Part shown: positions 17,217 to 26,455 of the stretch, one piece after another
How the letters are laid out: the number at the start of each line of letters is the position of its first letter
How positions within the stretch are numbered: position 1 is the first letter of the stretch
Assembly (NCBI GenBank): GCA_028285685.1
Contig: JANQOR010000041.1
Span: 350,265-414,264, forward strand
Origin: Cyclobacteriaceae bacterium
Lineage (GTDB): Bacteria > Bacteroidota > Bacteroidia > Cytophagales > Cyclobacteriaceae
Length of the DNA stretch: 64,000 bases
Direction of reading: 5' to 3'
The notes under the pieces: model-generated
The model's database searches: none
The model's input: only the letters and a program-made list of their open reading frames with translations
What the model was told of the DNA's origin: nothing
Made by a program: the position numbers and the translations under genes

Positions 17217-17983
17217 GGCTCAGATACAGTTATGAAATTTGCTATATCTGTTCTGATGGAATCGCCTCTTGCAGTTTGTTCCCTGATTTCCTGTACAATC
17301 ATGTCTCGTAGCTTCACTGGAGGTACATCCACTCTATTTAGGGGTTTCAGCATTGAAAACCCGCTTCCTCCGTTGGCAAGGTAGTCACTGGTAGATATCA
17401 TATAAATTTTGTCTGATACGACCTCTTTGCCATCCACTCGAATGTTTAGTAGTGTAGTGCCAGACACATGAAAGCTGACCGGCCATATCATACTTCTGCC
17501 TGATTGACCAATGAACTTTATGAGCTCAGTCAAGTCATCACCCGTGATCTCCAGCAAGACCATCTCGTTTTCAAACGGCATCAACTCGAACACATCTCCC
17601 AAGGTAATTGGCCCTTCATTGATTGGTGCTCTGAGGCCGCCGTGATGGTTCATGATCGCAACATCCACTTCTTTCTTAAATGAAGTGGCGGACTGCTCTT
17701 TTGATAGCTTAGTAACAAATGTCCCCAACGTCGACTCATACTGGCCCTCTGTCGTCAAGTCATGTGTGGCGTATCCAATCACCTCATCCATAATGGAATC
17801 CAACCTCGCTCTGTATGGAACAATGATCGCTTCAATGCTTTCCGAACCTCTTACGTCAGGGTTAATTTCAACAGGAGACCAGGAATAGGAAATGTCGTAC
17901 GTACCCGGGCTTGAACAAGCAACCAGAAAAATGAATAAGTAGAGTGATCTATTGATCTTACGAGCTTGTTTTAATAGTGTCAT
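17213..17983 (-). CDS. 5'-nucleotidase C-terminal domain lipoprotein
   Basis: A 256-residue lipoprotein (signal ending in LVACSS near residue 23) that consists of the substrate-binding C-terminal domain of 5'-nucleotidases: NHHGGLRAPI near residue 112 (usual N-G-G-x-R), FELMPFENEMVLLEITG, and SDYLANGGSGFSML near residue 195. It has no catalytic metal site itself; the metallophosphatase encoded by the next gene supplies it, so the two must pair to form a working nucleotidase outside the inner membrane. Confidence 0.87.
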   Translation of the reverse strand: MTLLKQARKINRSLYLFIFLVACSSPGTYDISYSWSPVEINPDVRGSESIEAIIVPYRARLDSIMDEVIGYATHDLTTEGQYESTLGTFVTKLSKEQSATSFKKEVDVAIMNHHGGLRAPINEGPITLGDVFELMPFENEMVLLEITGDDLTELIKFIGQSGRSMIWPVSFHVSGTTLLNIRVDGKEVVSDKIYMISTSDYLANGGSGFSMLKPLNRVDVPPVKLRDMIVQEIREQTARGDSIRTDIANFITVSEP

Positions 17984-18071
17984 GATCCATACTCAATTCT
18001 TTTTCAAGATACGTTAAATAGCCTTCATAAATAGTATTTGCCTTATCAGTGGTTGGAATTTTCACATTCAT
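17958..18071 (-). CDS. Possible small protein (37 residues)
   Basis: The gap between the GTPase gene and the nucleotidase pair holds an ATG-started frame of 37 residues (beginning MNVKIPTTDKANTIYEG) that overlaps the first 26 bases of the next gene. The residues look protein-like (a charged helix around YLTYLEKEL) but there is no other support. It may be a real small co-translated protein, a remnant, or chance. Confidence 0.25.
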   Translation of the reverse strand: MNVKIPTTDKANTIYEGYLTYLEKELSMDHDTIKTSS

Positions 18072-18084
18072 AGGATCTGCAATG

Positions 18085-19080
18085 TCATGGTACAATCGTG
18101 TCCTTCTGCTTTTCATGCACTATATGCCTGTTAAACATTCTCTCAAACGCTCCTTTTTTCAATCCTCGACCAATAAAAACCAGCTTCCCCTCCCGATGAT
18201 CAGTAGATTCCCAGGGAGAGCCATCAGTTGCAATGAATGTACTCCTGGCTGATTGCAGAATTACTCGATTTGGATAATTAGGAATGGCAATAAACCCCTT
18301 CACACGATAGACCTGACTCCGATAAAGATGTACAATTCTATTTAGGTCGAGTTGCATAAGGTTTAGATCTAGAGGATTTGGAAACGTGAGGGTAAAGGTG
18401 GTGATCTTGTGGTTGTTGCTTTCCTCTGATCCGTATTCATGATGATGGTGCGTGGCTCCCAAATTCTCAACGGTCTCAGGTTTACTTGTGCCGATTTTCA
18501 ATATTTCGTCAACAGGGAATTTTCCTTCTTGGCCTTTAAATATTTTGGCTTGAGGATTTATTCCTTGAAGCACCTCACTAGTGTGTGAAAGCTCGTCCTC
18601 TGAAACAATGTCAACCTTATTCAGTAGCAAGACATCTGCTACGGCCAGCTGTCGAAGCGCTTCTTCTGCTTCAGACAACCACTCTTCGACCATCCCAACA
18701 TCAGCTAAACAAATGACTTGCTGGAGTTCAAAAACCTTTTCGACCCTTTGGTCTTCAAGAAAAACCTGGAGAATGGAACTTGGGTCTGCAATACCAGTTG
18801 TTTCAATGATCAGTCGGTCATACTGATCTCTCCTTTTGCTGGCTTCTTCTAGAATATCAATCAACCCATCTGCCAACGAGCAGCAAAGGCATCCGGCACT
18901 TAACTCCACCACTTCCTCTACCCCATCCATAACCAATCCCCCATCCACATTGGTCTCTCCGCACTCATTCTCGATGACAAAAATCCGTTCCGGAAGACGT
19001 TCTTTGATAAAATGGTTTAAGAAAGTGGTTTTGCCTGCTCCCAGAAACCCAGTAATAATATGAACAGGAGTTCGATTCAT
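18085..19080 (-). CDS. COG0523 / CobW-family GTPase with His-rich loop
   Basis: A 331-residue GTPase of the G3E family. The P-loop GFLGAGKTT is at residues 11-19, the hallmark C-x-C-C metal site is GCLCC at residues 63-67, and the G-motif LLNKVD is near residue 152. A stretch H-H-H-H-E-Y-G near residue 215 sits in the linker before the C-terminal CobW_C domain, as is typical of metal-handling members. Family members known to be Zur-controlled deliver zinc to client enzymes when zinc is scarce. The gene overlaps the DUF1826 gene by 4 bp in a unit behind two predicted Zur boxes. A paralogue lies at 21862-23082. Confidence 0.88.
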   Translation of the reverse strand: MNRTPVHIITGFLGAGKTTFLNHFIKERLPERIFVIENECGETNVDGGLVMDGVEEVVELSAGCLCCSLADGLIDILEEASKRRDQYDRLIIETTGIADPSSILQVFLEDQRVEKVFELQQVICLADVGMVEEWLSEAEEALRQLAVADVLLLNKVDIVSEDELSHTSEVLQGINPQAKIFKGQEGKFPVDEILKIGTSKPETVENLGATHHHHEYGSEESNNHKITTFTLTFPNPLDLNLMQLDLNRIVHLYRSQVYRVKGFIAIPNYPNRVILQSARSTFIATDGSPWESTDHREGKLVFIGRGLKKGAFERMFNRHIVHEKQKDTIVP

Positions 19081-19742
19081 ATATCAATTCTCAGAATGAT
19101 CCGCTTTTCACCCGACTGTTTAATCTCAGGAGACCGGTGAACAATCCCCTTTATCCGATTTGGCCTGTTGGGAAGCTCTCCTTTCAGAATACCTACTTCA
19201 AAAGCCTCCATTTGTTGAATCCTGGATAGGTCTTTTACGATCTTATCGTTGGTTGTACCTAATGCCAATCGATTTACTGCCTTTTCAGGAAGCCACTCGG
19301 TACCTTTGCCATAATAGGTGGTAAAAAGCCTCAGCGTATAGCCATCCGTATGGAATTTCGTGCAGGCATCGTTCGTGATGGCCCTCAAATGAATCGTGCC
19401 AGATTTGTTTTCGGAAAAAGAAATGAAATCTCTGGCAAGTATCGTCAAGTCCCTCCAAAAGAGATCTAAAGGCCTCAAGTCGCTCCAGGTCCATGTGTGC
19501 TTTGCCATCCCAATGTGATCATCCAGCTCGTCCAGACTTGTGTGAAATTGGATGGGATCTGGTTCTTTGTTCAAAACTTTTTCTAGAAAGTCGGATATCT
19601 CTAGATTAACATCCCTCTTCCAGCAGAAGAGGTTTACATCTAATTCATTAACAACATTTCTGTCGGTCCATGAATAGCTGATCATTTGTCTAGGTTTTTT
19701 GGATTTCACCCCCAAGAACTGAAGTTCAGAAAGTAGGCTCAT
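19077..19742 (-). CDS. DUF1826 protein
   Basis: A 221-residue soluble protein of the DUF1826 family. The segments RAITNDACTKFHTDGYTLRL and TTYYGKGTEWLPEKAVNR are characteristic, with a possible His-x-Asp metal pair (FHTDG) near residue 132. The function is unknown, but DUF1826 genes are often found beside COG0523 GTPase genes in zinc-regulated loci, which is exactly the case here: it overlaps the GTPase gene by 4 bp and follows the CxxC protein gene by 2 bp. Confidence 0.8.
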   Translation of the reverse strand: MSLLSELQFLGVKSKKPRQMISYSWTDRNVVNELDVNLFCWKRDVNLEISDFLEKVLNKEPDPIQFHTSLDELDDHIGMAKHTWTWSDLRPLDLFWRDLTILARDFISFSENKSGTIHLRAITNDACTKFHTDGYTLRLFTTYYGKGTEWLPEKAVNRLALGTTNDKIVKDLSRIQQMEAFEVGILKGELPNRPNRIKGIVHRSPEIKQSGEKRIILRIDI

Positions 19743-19744
19743 GG

Positions 19745-20158
19745 CTAGTTTACAGACGAATTGGTGAGAATGAAAACCAGGTGTCCATATTCGTCCTTAT
19801 TTAGCTTCAATCGACCTTTTACTGTAAGTATCTCATCCATTTTGAAGGGAGGCTGTTTCGTATCAAATTGAACTTCAGCCACTGATTCCAGACCTACTCC
19901 GCCCCCACAAAAGAAGCATGATGCATATGGAAGCTTGGAAATGATAATTCTGTTTCCTTCGATATCAACAGGTAAATAGTATCCGGTGAGCGTTACTACT
20001 TTCCCTTCCAGGGATTTGATCTTATCATCAAAAATCGGGATTTCTGCTTCCATCCCGAGTTTTTCCATATACTTCCACTCGAACCGGGTATTTGAAAAAA
20101 TTTCCCAACCTGAAACCTGAAATAAAATTGCCGCTAGAAGGTTAGTTATCATGAGCAT
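19745..20158 (-). CDS. Small secreted CxxC protein, OB-like (copy 1)
   Basis: A 137-residue protein with a short N-terminal signal followed by GWEIFSNTRFEWKY. The conserved centre reads GYYLPVDIEGNRIIISKLPY, then the motif ASCFFCGGGVG with a C-x2-C pair near residues 91-94, then VAEV and a strand-rich end (EILTVKGRLKLN). The pattern of strands suggests an OB-type fold, and the CxxC may bind a metal or be redox-active; both are inference. A close paralogue is encoded at 31752-32171 inside the other large zinc-regulated operon. The start could also be 20152. The gene overlaps the MerC gene by 17 bp. Confidence 0.78.
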   Translation of the reverse strand: MLMITNLLAAILFQVSGWEIFSNTRFEWKYMEKLGMEAEIPIFDDKIKSLEGKVVTLTGYYLPVDIEGNRIIISKLPYASCFFCGGGVGLESVAEVQFDTKQPPFKMDEILTVKGRLKLNKDEYGHLVFILTNSSVN

Positions 20159-20516
20159 AGTATTTCCACTTTAAATTCTGAACATGGGCGTAGGCGATAA
20201 TCAAGGCTCCAATAACCGATAAAGTGACCGCCAGCCCGAGATTGGACACTGCCTCGCCATTGACAAGCAATAAAAACCCGGCTAAAAAGAGAATTGGCAC
20301 AAAATGCTGGCGATGAAGCATGTATCCCCTCAAAAACGAGAATGACCCGATGGCAAGCGAGGAGCCAAGAAGCGCAATCTCTATCCATTCCTGATCAAAC
20401 ACATGTAGCAATGAATCGAGTCCGAGAATCAAAAGAAGTGGGATTAGGAGGCAATGTGTCATACAAACTATCGAAGTGCAAATGCCCAGCTTGTCTGCAA
20501 AAATTGTTAGTTTCAT
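20142..20516 (-). CDS. MerC-domain membrane protein
   Basis: A 124-residue protein with four hydrophobic segments. The N-terminal segment DKLGICTSIVCMTHCLLIPLL has the C-x-n-C-x2-H-C arrangement typical of MerC-type metal-transport or metal-sensing membrane proteins. It is the first gene of a unit with the CxxC protein, DUF1826 protein and COG0523 GTPase, and a predicted Zur box lies 4 bp before its start codon. A role in zinc handling rather than mercury transport is inferred from this context; no mer genes are nearby. Confidence 0.83.
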   Translation of the reverse strand: MKLTIFADKLGICTSIVCMTHCLLIPLLLILGLDSLLHVFDQEWIEIALLGSSLAIGSFSFLRGYMLHRQHFVPILFLAGFLLLVNGEAVSNLGLAVTLSVIGALIIAYAHVQNLKWKYYAHDN

Positions 20517-20519
20517 ATA

Positions 20520-20534
20520 TGCAACTTTATTGCA
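20520..20534. promoter_or_regulatory. Predicted Zur box (TGCAACTTTATTGCA)
   Basis: An imperfect palindrome keeping the invariant TGCAA-N5-TTGCA frame. It sits only 4 bp from the MerC start codon, so a bound repressor would cover the translation start region or the transcription start. The partner box starts 37 bp to the right, not 28 as in the other pairs. Confidence 0.72.
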
Positions 20535-20556
20535 AATATATCATTTAAAACGTTTA

Positions 20557-20571
20557 TGCAGCATTATTGCA
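20557..20571. promoter_or_regulatory. Predicted Zur box (TGCAGCATTATTGCA)
   Basis: A second copy in the same divergent intergenic space, 72 bp from the DUF418 start codon. The left half is TGCAG rather than TGCAA. With its neighbour it could control both the MerC unit and the DUF418 gene. Confidence 0.7.
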
Positions 20572-20643
20572 TATATTTAAAAAATCTTTGAAAAAAAGCA
20601 TCTAGAGCAATAATGAACTACCAATTAATCAGATAGAATTACC

Positions 20644-21858
20644 ATGTCAGAGATAAAACCAACCATTCAATCAGAGCGATTACTTGTACTGGACGCGCTA
20701 CGAGGTTTTGCCCTTTTTGGAATTTTACTTGCCAATCTTTATAGCTTCATGGGTTACAACACCTATGTGGTTCCTGACGAAATTGTTACACTACCTTTCC
20801 TTGATCGAGGAGTACTGTTTTTCATCGACTGGTTTGTAGAAGGCAAATTTTATGGAATATTCTCCATCTTATTTGGCGTTGGCTTTGCTTTACAGGCGGA
20901 ACGCTTTCAAGGTTCAGACACCAATTTTATCGCTTTTTGGTTTCGCCGAATGCTGGTACTATTATGCTTTGGTCTATTTCATATGTACTTTATTTGGAAC
21001 GGAGATATTCTAACACTCTACAGCTTGTTGGGAATGCTGTTGCCTTTGTTTATGAATCTCTCAAATCAAGTGCTAATACGGTGGATTTTAGTGTTGTTGA
21101 CCACTCCCCTGCTGATGCATACCTTGGTGTATTTTACGCCAGAGTCTCCTTTCTGGGGATCACTTACCAGGATTTCTACTGACTTAAAAACGGAATGGGG
21201 ATTTGGTGATCTCACATTGCTCGAGATGCGGACCTCCAGCTCCGCATTGGAAGTTTTCTCAGTTAATGTCTTGTATGCTATACCGCGGGCTATGAGTTAC
21301 CTGATATTCGGCCGTTATTTTCATGTGACAGGCTTGTTCCTGATCGGGCTGGTTCTCGCAAGGATTTGGCTACCTAAAATGCGAAACAATGACATCAGGG
21401 TACCAAAGGCGGCCATTTGGTTTGGCTTGCTTGGTTTGACAACGCATTTTGGTTATGCACTAGTCAAAGGGTCACATGGATGGCCAAGCGCATTTAGTGA
21501 GATAGGGTTTCTTCTGGGATTCATTTACCATATTGGTGCCACAGCGTTCGCACTGGCGATATGTATGTTGGTGTTATACCTATGGTCCTCTGGAAAGGGT
21601 CAGTTTCTATTCAAAAATCTTGCAGTACTTGGACGTATGGCGCTCTCCAACTACATTTTTCAAAATGTAACTGCAGTTCTATTGTTTTTCGGCTATGGAT
21701 TAGCGTTGATGCGAGAAGTCCCTTTTGCTTCTCTGCCTTTGTTTGCTTTTGGTATTTTGGTAACACAGTGGGCATTTAGCCGGGTATGGCTCAATAAATT
21801 TAAACAGGGACCTCTTGAATACATCTGGAAAAGGCTTACCTATCGATCCGGAAAGTGA
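20644..21858 (+). CDS. DUF418 membrane protein
   Basis: A 404-residue protein with about ten hydrophobic segments. The N-terminal RLLVLDALRGFALFGILLAN and the C-terminal DUF418 domain (LGRMALSNYIFQN, then FGYGLALM and WLNKFKQGPLEYIWKRLTY) are diagnostic of the YeiB/DUF418 family, whose function is unknown. Some relatives are acyltransferase-like. It is transcribed away from the MerC unit across two predicted Zur boxes and its stop is 3 bp from the end of the convergent 12-gene operon. Zinc control is therefore likely but its part in zinc response is unknown. Confidence 0.85.
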   Translation: MSEIKPTIQSERLLVLDALRGFALFGILLANLYSFMGYNTYVVPDEIVTLPFLDRGVLFFIDWFVEGKFYGIFSILFGVGFALQAERFQGSDTNFIAFWFRRMLVLLCFGLFHMYFIWNGDILTLYSLLGMLLPLFMNLSNQVLIRWILVLLTTPLLMHTLVYFTPESPFWGSLTRISTDLKTEWGFGDLTLLEMRTSSSALEVFSVNVLYAIPRAMSYLIFGRYFHVTGLFLIGLVLARIWLPKMRNNDIRVPKAAIWFGLLGLTTHFGYALVKGSHGWPSAFSEIGFLLGFIYHIGATAFALAICMLVLYLWSSGKGQFLFKNLAVLGRMALSNYIFQNVTAVLLFFGYGLALMREVPFASLPLFAFGILVTQWAFSRVWLNKFKQGPLEYIWKRLTYRSGK

Positions 21859-21861
21859 AAT

Positions 21862-23082
21862 TCAAATAGGCCACTCATCCTGAAATCCATTGCCAGACTC
21901 CATCCCAGCAATTTCATAGTCCATCAGCAGGCAATCATCCAGGTCTTTGGTAATTTTCTCTTTGTCCATATCCTGGCCGATAAAAACCATTTCATTCATT
22001 CTGTCTCCCCACTTTTTGTCCCATTTGTCCTGAATTGCAGTCTGGTTTTCAAGGTAAGCAGGATTGAGTGCTCGCTGCTTCATCGGCACGCTCGCCCACC
22101 ATCTGCCATAAATTTCAGCTTTTAAAGAACCTCCCGCCTGACTCCAAAGTATTGCCTTGTCTGGCCTGGAGGCAATCCAGAATATTCCTTTGCTTCTAAT
22201 AATGGTTGTGGGAAAGTCCTGGCTCACATAATTTAGAAACCGTTGTGGGTGAAATGGTTTTGAATTTTGGTAAACAAAAGAACTAATACCATATTCTTCA
22301 GTTTCCGGACTGTGACCAATTCCGTTTTGTACAAGTTCTAGCTCCTTCTGCCACCCAGCAGATTGTTCCGCAACTTCATAGTCAAACATTCCTGTATTTA
22401 GTATTTCTCTTGGATCCACCTCGCTGTGTGTGGTGCGGATGATTTTAGCGGTTGGATTTAATTTGTCTAAGGTTCTTTCCAACAATCCCAGCTGATCTTC
22501 GGACACGAGGTCTGATTTGTTCAAAATAATCACATTGGCAAACTCCACCTGGTCAGTCAGTAGATTGACGATCGAGCGATCATCCTCTTCGTCATCTGTC
22601 ATCTTACGATCAAGAATTGTTTCTGCACTACCAAAATCTTTGAAAAAATTGAAGGCGTCCACTACAGTAACCATCGTGTCCAGTCTACTTATCTGAGTCA
22701 GGTCATAAAGTTCATCACCTGTCGCAAAGGAGAAGGTTTGTGCAACCGGTATCGGCTCTGAAATGCCTGTGCTTTCGATAAGCAGGTAGTCGAACTTTCT
22801 CATCTTTGCCAACTTCTCGACTTCAATCATCAAGTCTTCCCTTAAAGTGCAACAAATACAGCCATTGCTCATCTCCACCAGTTTTTCATCTGTTCTAGAG
22901 AGCTTGGCGCCATTTGCAACCAGCTTCTCATCGATGTTGACTTCGCTCATGTCGTTTACGATTACGGCGACTTTCAAACCTTCACGATTATTAAGCACGT
23001 GATTCAACAAAGTAGTTTTCCCAGCACCCAAAAATCCGCTGAGCACTGTTACTGGTAATTTCTTCTTTTTTAGAAAGGGCAT
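21862..23082 (-). CDS. COG0523 / CobW-family GTPase, ZigA/YciC type
   Basis: A 406-residue G3E GTPase: P-loop GFLGAGKTT at residues 16-24, the C-x-C-C motif GCICC at residues 74-78, ILNKSD near residue 175, and a C-terminal CobW_C domain with [13 protein letters not shown] and WSQAGGSL...GRWWA. This longer form corresponds to the zinc-responsive ZigA/YciC group, thought to be zinc metallochaperones. It is the last gene of the 12-gene operon, 4 bp after the ABC ATPase, and is paralogous to the shorter GTPase at 18085-19080. Confidence 0.88.
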   Translation of the reverse strand: MPFLKKKKLPVTVLSGFLGAGKTTLLNHVLNNREGLKVAVIVNDMSEVNIDEKLVANGAKLSRTDEKLVEMSNGCICCTLREDLMIEVEKLAKMRKFDYLLIESTGISEPIPVAQTFSFATGDELYDLTQISRLDTMVTVVDAFNFFKDFGSAETILDRKMTDDEEDDRSIVNLLTDQVEFANVIILNKSDLVSEDQLGLLERTLDKLNPTAKIIRTTHSEVDPREILNTGMFDYEVAEQSAGWQKELELVQNGIGHSPETEEYGISSFVYQNSKPFHPQRFLNYVSQDFPTTIIRSKGIFWIASRPDKAILWSQAGGSLKAEIYGRWWASVPMKQRALNPAYLENQTAIQDKWDKKWGDRMNEMVFIGQDMDKEKITKDLDDCLLMDYEIAGMESGNGFQDEWPI

Positions 23083-23086
23083 TATT

Positions 23087-24091
23087 CTAATTTTTCTTTA
23101 TCTGAATTATAAGATCATAGACCGATCGGATTTCGGTTTCAGAACCATTCTGCTCAATTATCCATACATTTTGATCCTGATCCGATTGTACCTTGATCAG
23201 AATTTTGGCATCCGGATCGACCTTTACTCCATTTCGCTCCAGGGCTCGTTGGGTCCAGGTTGCTGAATCTCCCTCCCCGATCAATGCCACTTCAGTATCA
23301 TAGTTATTGTGGATTCTAAAAGCACCACTTTGACTGTCAAAATGCATTCCCTCCGTTGCAAAAGCTTCCTGAAATGCACCATTAAGGATCAGGTCTTCTG
23401 GCGCTCCAATCTGCATAGAGCCACCTTTGGGCAACAGCCATATTCTGTCCGCTCCCCTAAGTGCCAGATCCATATCATGTGTGGATAGCAAAATGGACTT
23501 ACCACTTTCATTGGCCATTTTCCGAAGCAGCTTCATGATTTCCACTCGGCGCGGCAGGTCCAGGAAAGCAGTGACTTCATCCAAAATCATTACTTGCGGC
23601 TCTTGTGCAAAGGCCCGGGCAACCATGATCTTCTGGCGTTCGCCATCACTTAGCTCGGACAATGTTCTGTCTGCCAATTCATCTGCACCGGCCATGGCAA
23701 TAGCTTCCTGAATAATTTTATGATCGGAATCTTTCAATTTTCCGGACCAATCCGTGTATGGGAACCGTCCAAGTGCGACTACCTCATAAGCAGTTAACAT
23801 TCCTGCGTGGACTCTTTCAGTAAGCACCAGACTCAACTTTTTGGCAAGGTACTTGGGCGTTAGTTCATGTATATTTTTGCCCTCCAAAAACACCTTACCA
23901 CTAATCGGTTTTTGATCTCCTGAGATCGTTCTCATCAAAGTGGACTTACCAGCACCATTTGGTCCTATCAGGCAAACCAATTCTCCGCGTAGTAGGCTTG
24001 TGTTAATTTCTGAGGTGATTATCTTCTCGTTTGATAAAGACCGGTAACCCGTCGTTAAATTCTCAAGTTCTATGACTGCTTCCATTTTCAA
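23087..24091 (-). CDS. FecE/BtuD-type ABC ATPase with C-terminal extension
   Basis: A 334-residue ATPase: Walker [10 protein letters not shown] near residue 43, signature LSDGE near residue 145, Walker B VMILDEV near residue 167, and STHDMDLAL. This is the arrangement of ATPases for cobalamin, haem and siderophore importers, which are usually about 255 residues long. The extra 75-80 C-terminal residues (from about EVALIGEG onward) form a small domain that I do not recognise. The gene follows the FecCD-type permease gene by 3 bp, so the pair forms the inner-membrane importer. Confidence 0.86.
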   Translation of the reverse strand: MKMEAVIELENLTTGYRSLSNEKIITSEINTSLLRGELVCLIGPNGAGKSTLMRTISGDQKPISGKVFLEGKNIHELTPKYLAKKLSLVLTERVHAGMLTAYEVVALGRFPYTDWSGKLKDSDHKIIQEAIAMAGADELADRTLSELSDGERQKIMVARAFAQEPQVMILDEVTAFLDLPRRVEIMKLLRKMANESGKSILLSTHDMDLALRGADRIWLLPKGGSMQIGAPEDLILNGAFQEAFATEGMHFDSQSGAFRIHNNYDTEVALIGEGDSATWTQRALERNGVKVDPDAKILIKVQSDQDQNVWIIEQNGSETEIRSVYDLIIQIKKN

Positions 24092-24094
24092 TTC

Positions 24095-25186
24095 TTAGAT
24101 TTCAAACCCGCGCATTTTCTTATTTTTCAAGATCACCCACATTACCACTGGGGCTCCTATGAGCGCATTTACCGCGTTCAAATGCAAGAAGTGCTTCTCC
24201 CAGGGCAGATGAACAAAAAGATCGGCGGCCTGAGCTATAATGGCACCCAATAGCATCACAGCAGGCATAAGGATTCGATGGTCTGAAGTACTGAATAATC
24301 CTCTGGCCAGATGCGGAATAATCAAACCCAGGAAAAGGATCGGACCACAGTAGGCGGTGACCGGACCTGCTAGCAATACTGCGCAACCAAGTGTGATCAA
24401 CCTGGTTCGCTTTACGGATAGCCCCATGCTTCTGGCATAGTTTTCTCCAAGTAAAAAGGCATTTAACGACTTGGTCATGAGCCAGCCGCCAACCAGGCCT
24501 ACAATTGCCATAGGAACTAGCACGGGAAAGTGCTCCCAATACACTCCTGCAAAACTTCCGTCATTCCATCCTGCATAGATCTTTGTTTGTGATTGGTTGG
24601 TAAAGTGCAGGATAACGCTGATTAATCCTTGGGCCAGAAAGCCCAGCATCAATCCGAAAATAAGTAAGGTAATGGTGCTTACGTATTTCGAAACCGTTAC
24701 CATAACCATCAGCACTAGTACACACCCCAGCATGGCGCCTGCAACAATACTCAGATTACCCATGAACTCAAACTTCTCAAGAAACGATGACCCGATGACA
24801 GCTGCAGAGGTTACTACTAAGGCGACTCCGAGCTGAGCTCCGGCGGTTAGGCCAAGCGCCCAGGGTCCGGCCAGTGGATTTTTGAATAAGGTTTGCAGTT
24901 GCAAGCCAGCAGCACCAAGAGCAGCTCCTCCAATGATGGCGGCAAGTGTACGTGGCAATCTCAATTCCAGGATGATCGTGCTCCATGTGGAATCGGAAAC
25001 CTGGCTTCCAATTAGAACATTAACGATACCAGACACCGGAATTTTCACTGAACCAATTCCAAGTTCTAAGAGAAAAACAACCAGGGTGCCCACAATTAGA
25101 ATTGGAAACAGGAAAAGGCGAGAGTGACTTGCGAGTCGAACTTTTGATTTGGGGGTGCTTATAGATGTAGTAATGGTAGATGCCAT
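24095..25186 (-). CDS. FecCD/BtuC-type ABC permease
   Basis: A 363-residue membrane protein with about nine or ten transmembrane segments. Family landmarks are LRLPRTLAAIIGGAALGAAG near residue 75, NPLAGPWALGLTAGAQLG, the loop GWNDGSFAG and the coupling region CGPILFLGLIIPHLAR near residue 285. Members import cobalamin, haem, siderophores or other metal chelates from the periplasm. It is preceded by three tandem binding-protein genes, the nearest 14 bp away, and followed by its ATPase. Given the predicted Zur boxes at the operon head, zinc or a zinc chelate is the likeliest cargo (inference). Confidence 0.9.
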   Translation of the reverse strand: MASTITTSISTPKSKVRLASHSRLFLFPILIVGTLVVFLLELGIGSVKIPVSGIVNVLIGSQVSDSTWSTIILELRLPRTLAAIIGGAALGAAGLQLQTLFKNPLAGPWALGLTAGAQLGVALVVTSAAVIGSSFLEKFEFMGNLSIVAGAMLGCVLVLMVMVTVSKYVSTITLLIFGLMLGFLAQGLISVILHFTNQSQTKIYAGWNDGSFAGVYWEHFPVLVPMAIVGLVGGWLMTKSLNAFLLGENYARSMGLSVKRTRLITLGCAVLLAGPVTAYCGPILFLGLIIPHLARGLFSTSDHRILMPAVMLLGAIIAQAADLFVHLPWEKHFLHLNAVNALIGAPVVMWVILKNKKMRGFEI

Positions 25187-25200
25187 AGGTCGTTTCTGGT

Positions 25201-26454
25201 CTAGTTGTACAGGTTGTCATTTACTTCGAGGGGCAGTTTTGTAGACTTATCAAAATGATTCATGAAATAAGGCTCATGATCCATCGGTAGCTCTGGATGA
25301 ATCAACCTGATCAAGTCCGCCAAAACCACGTCTGGTCGAACGACGGCACTGCCATACCAATCGAAGGCATTATACTTTGGCTTGATTCGTTTCATGTTAT
25401 GATACAATTTGCCCTCCTCCCAGGATTTGAAACGACTCATGAAGTTTTCTGAAGGCAGAGATGATGAGTGTATATCTCCAATCATCCAGTGCGTTGCCCC
25501 GTTCGCCCTCGACAGTAGTTCTTCACTGCTGACGGGTTCTCCTCCATTTCGAACAGGTCTGGTAAAATCTTCGAGGACATTGACGATACCTCCATCTCTC
25601 ATGAACTGAGCCTCGATACTATTGGAATGCATGATCCATCGATCTTTGCCCGCATAGTAACCCCAGATCATCGTAGGCTTATTGGCTATTTTACTTGTGA
25701 GGTCTCTCAACATTGTGACCCGGTTGACCACCTGGTCAAATTTGTCGTTGGCTATACCCTCAGCATTGAAGAATAAGGAGTAAAACTTGATCCATTCGGC
25801 ACGGCCAAGATAGTCCTTCTCAGCCCACTCAAAGACAGATGCAGTGGGGATCCCAATGTCTCTACTTTTATCAAGAACATCAGCAAAATCCAGGTTCGAA
25901 AGGTTCATCAAAAAGAGATCAGTGCCCCTTTCGAGTAACACCTCAAGATTAGCTGGTTGATGCCAGCTATATCCGATTTGGGCCAGGTCATTGCTAAGGA
26001 CTCGATTCCTTATTGAATCATCGTAGGAAATTGCTCCTCCAACAGCTACCACTTTTTCGAAAAGTCCAAGCTCGGTCATGAAGCTCTCTCCATTTTCGAT
26101 ATTCAGCGCTACTCGATCCGCAGGGATCGATATGACTGTCGCACCGGAAAGTTCTCCATCAAGAGTTGGACTTGGGGTTCCCTTTTGAACCAAGACCATA
26201 ATATCTTCCCTAACCTCATTTCCATTTCCCTCCCATGAGCTAAGGCGGGCATTGGTTCGAACAATTTTGTAGTTCCCGTGGTAGCTTACGCTGAAGTTCT
26301 CAGCATATCGAATGTCTGCTTTTTTTTCAAAGTAGTCTCTGCCTGGTTCAAAAGTCGCAAAGTTGCCAGTGTCCACTTCCGACGGAGTTCCACAAGAAAA
26401 GAAGATCAAAGGGGCTAAAAGAAAGTAAGCGGATGTTTGGCTCATTCTACTCAT
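25201..26454 (-). CDS. BtuF/FecB-type substrate-binding lipoprotein (third of three tandem paralogues)
   Basis: A 417-residue lipoprotein: signal then LIFFSCGTPS. The first mature part has the shared block YAENFSVSYHGNYKIVRT, followed by VLVQKGTPSP and a helical-backbone binding protein of the FecB/BtuF type (class III). The start at 26454 lies 1 bp after the previous gene's stop; the longer open frame upstream overlaps that gene. A second Met at 26445 is equally possible. It and its two neighbours are paralogues of 390-420 residues and feed, I infer, the single FecCD-type permease encoded next. Confidence 0.85.
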   Translation of the reverse strand: MSRMSQTSAYFLLAPLIFFSCGTPSEVDTGNFATFEPGRDYFEKKADIRYAENFSVSYHGNYKIVRTNARLSSWEGNGNEVREDIMVLVQKGTPSPTLDGELSGATVISIPADRVALNIENGESFMTELGLFEKVVAVGGAISYDDSIRNRVLSNDLAQIGYSWHQPANLEVLLERGTDLFLMNLSNLDFADVLDKSRDIGIPTASVFEWAEKDYLGRAEWIKFYSLFFNAEGIANDKFDQVVNRVTMLRDLTSKIANKPTMIWGYYAGKDRWIMHSNSIEAQFMRDGGIVNVLEDFTRPVRNGGEPVSSEELLSRANGATHWMIGDIHSSSLPSENFMSRFKSWEEGKLYHNMKRIKPKYNAFDWYGSAVVRPDVVLADLIRLIHPELPMDHEPYFMNHFDKSTKLPLEVNDNLYN

Positions 26455-26455
26455 C

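Noticed and set aside
18049-18252. Plus-strand open frame over the end of the GTPase gene
   Set aside because: It overlaps the well-supported minus-strand GTPase and the gap after it, with no family features.
20142-20516. Mercury resistance function for the MerC protein
   Set aside because: No merA, merT, merP or merR genes are nearby and the gene heads a zinc-type unit.
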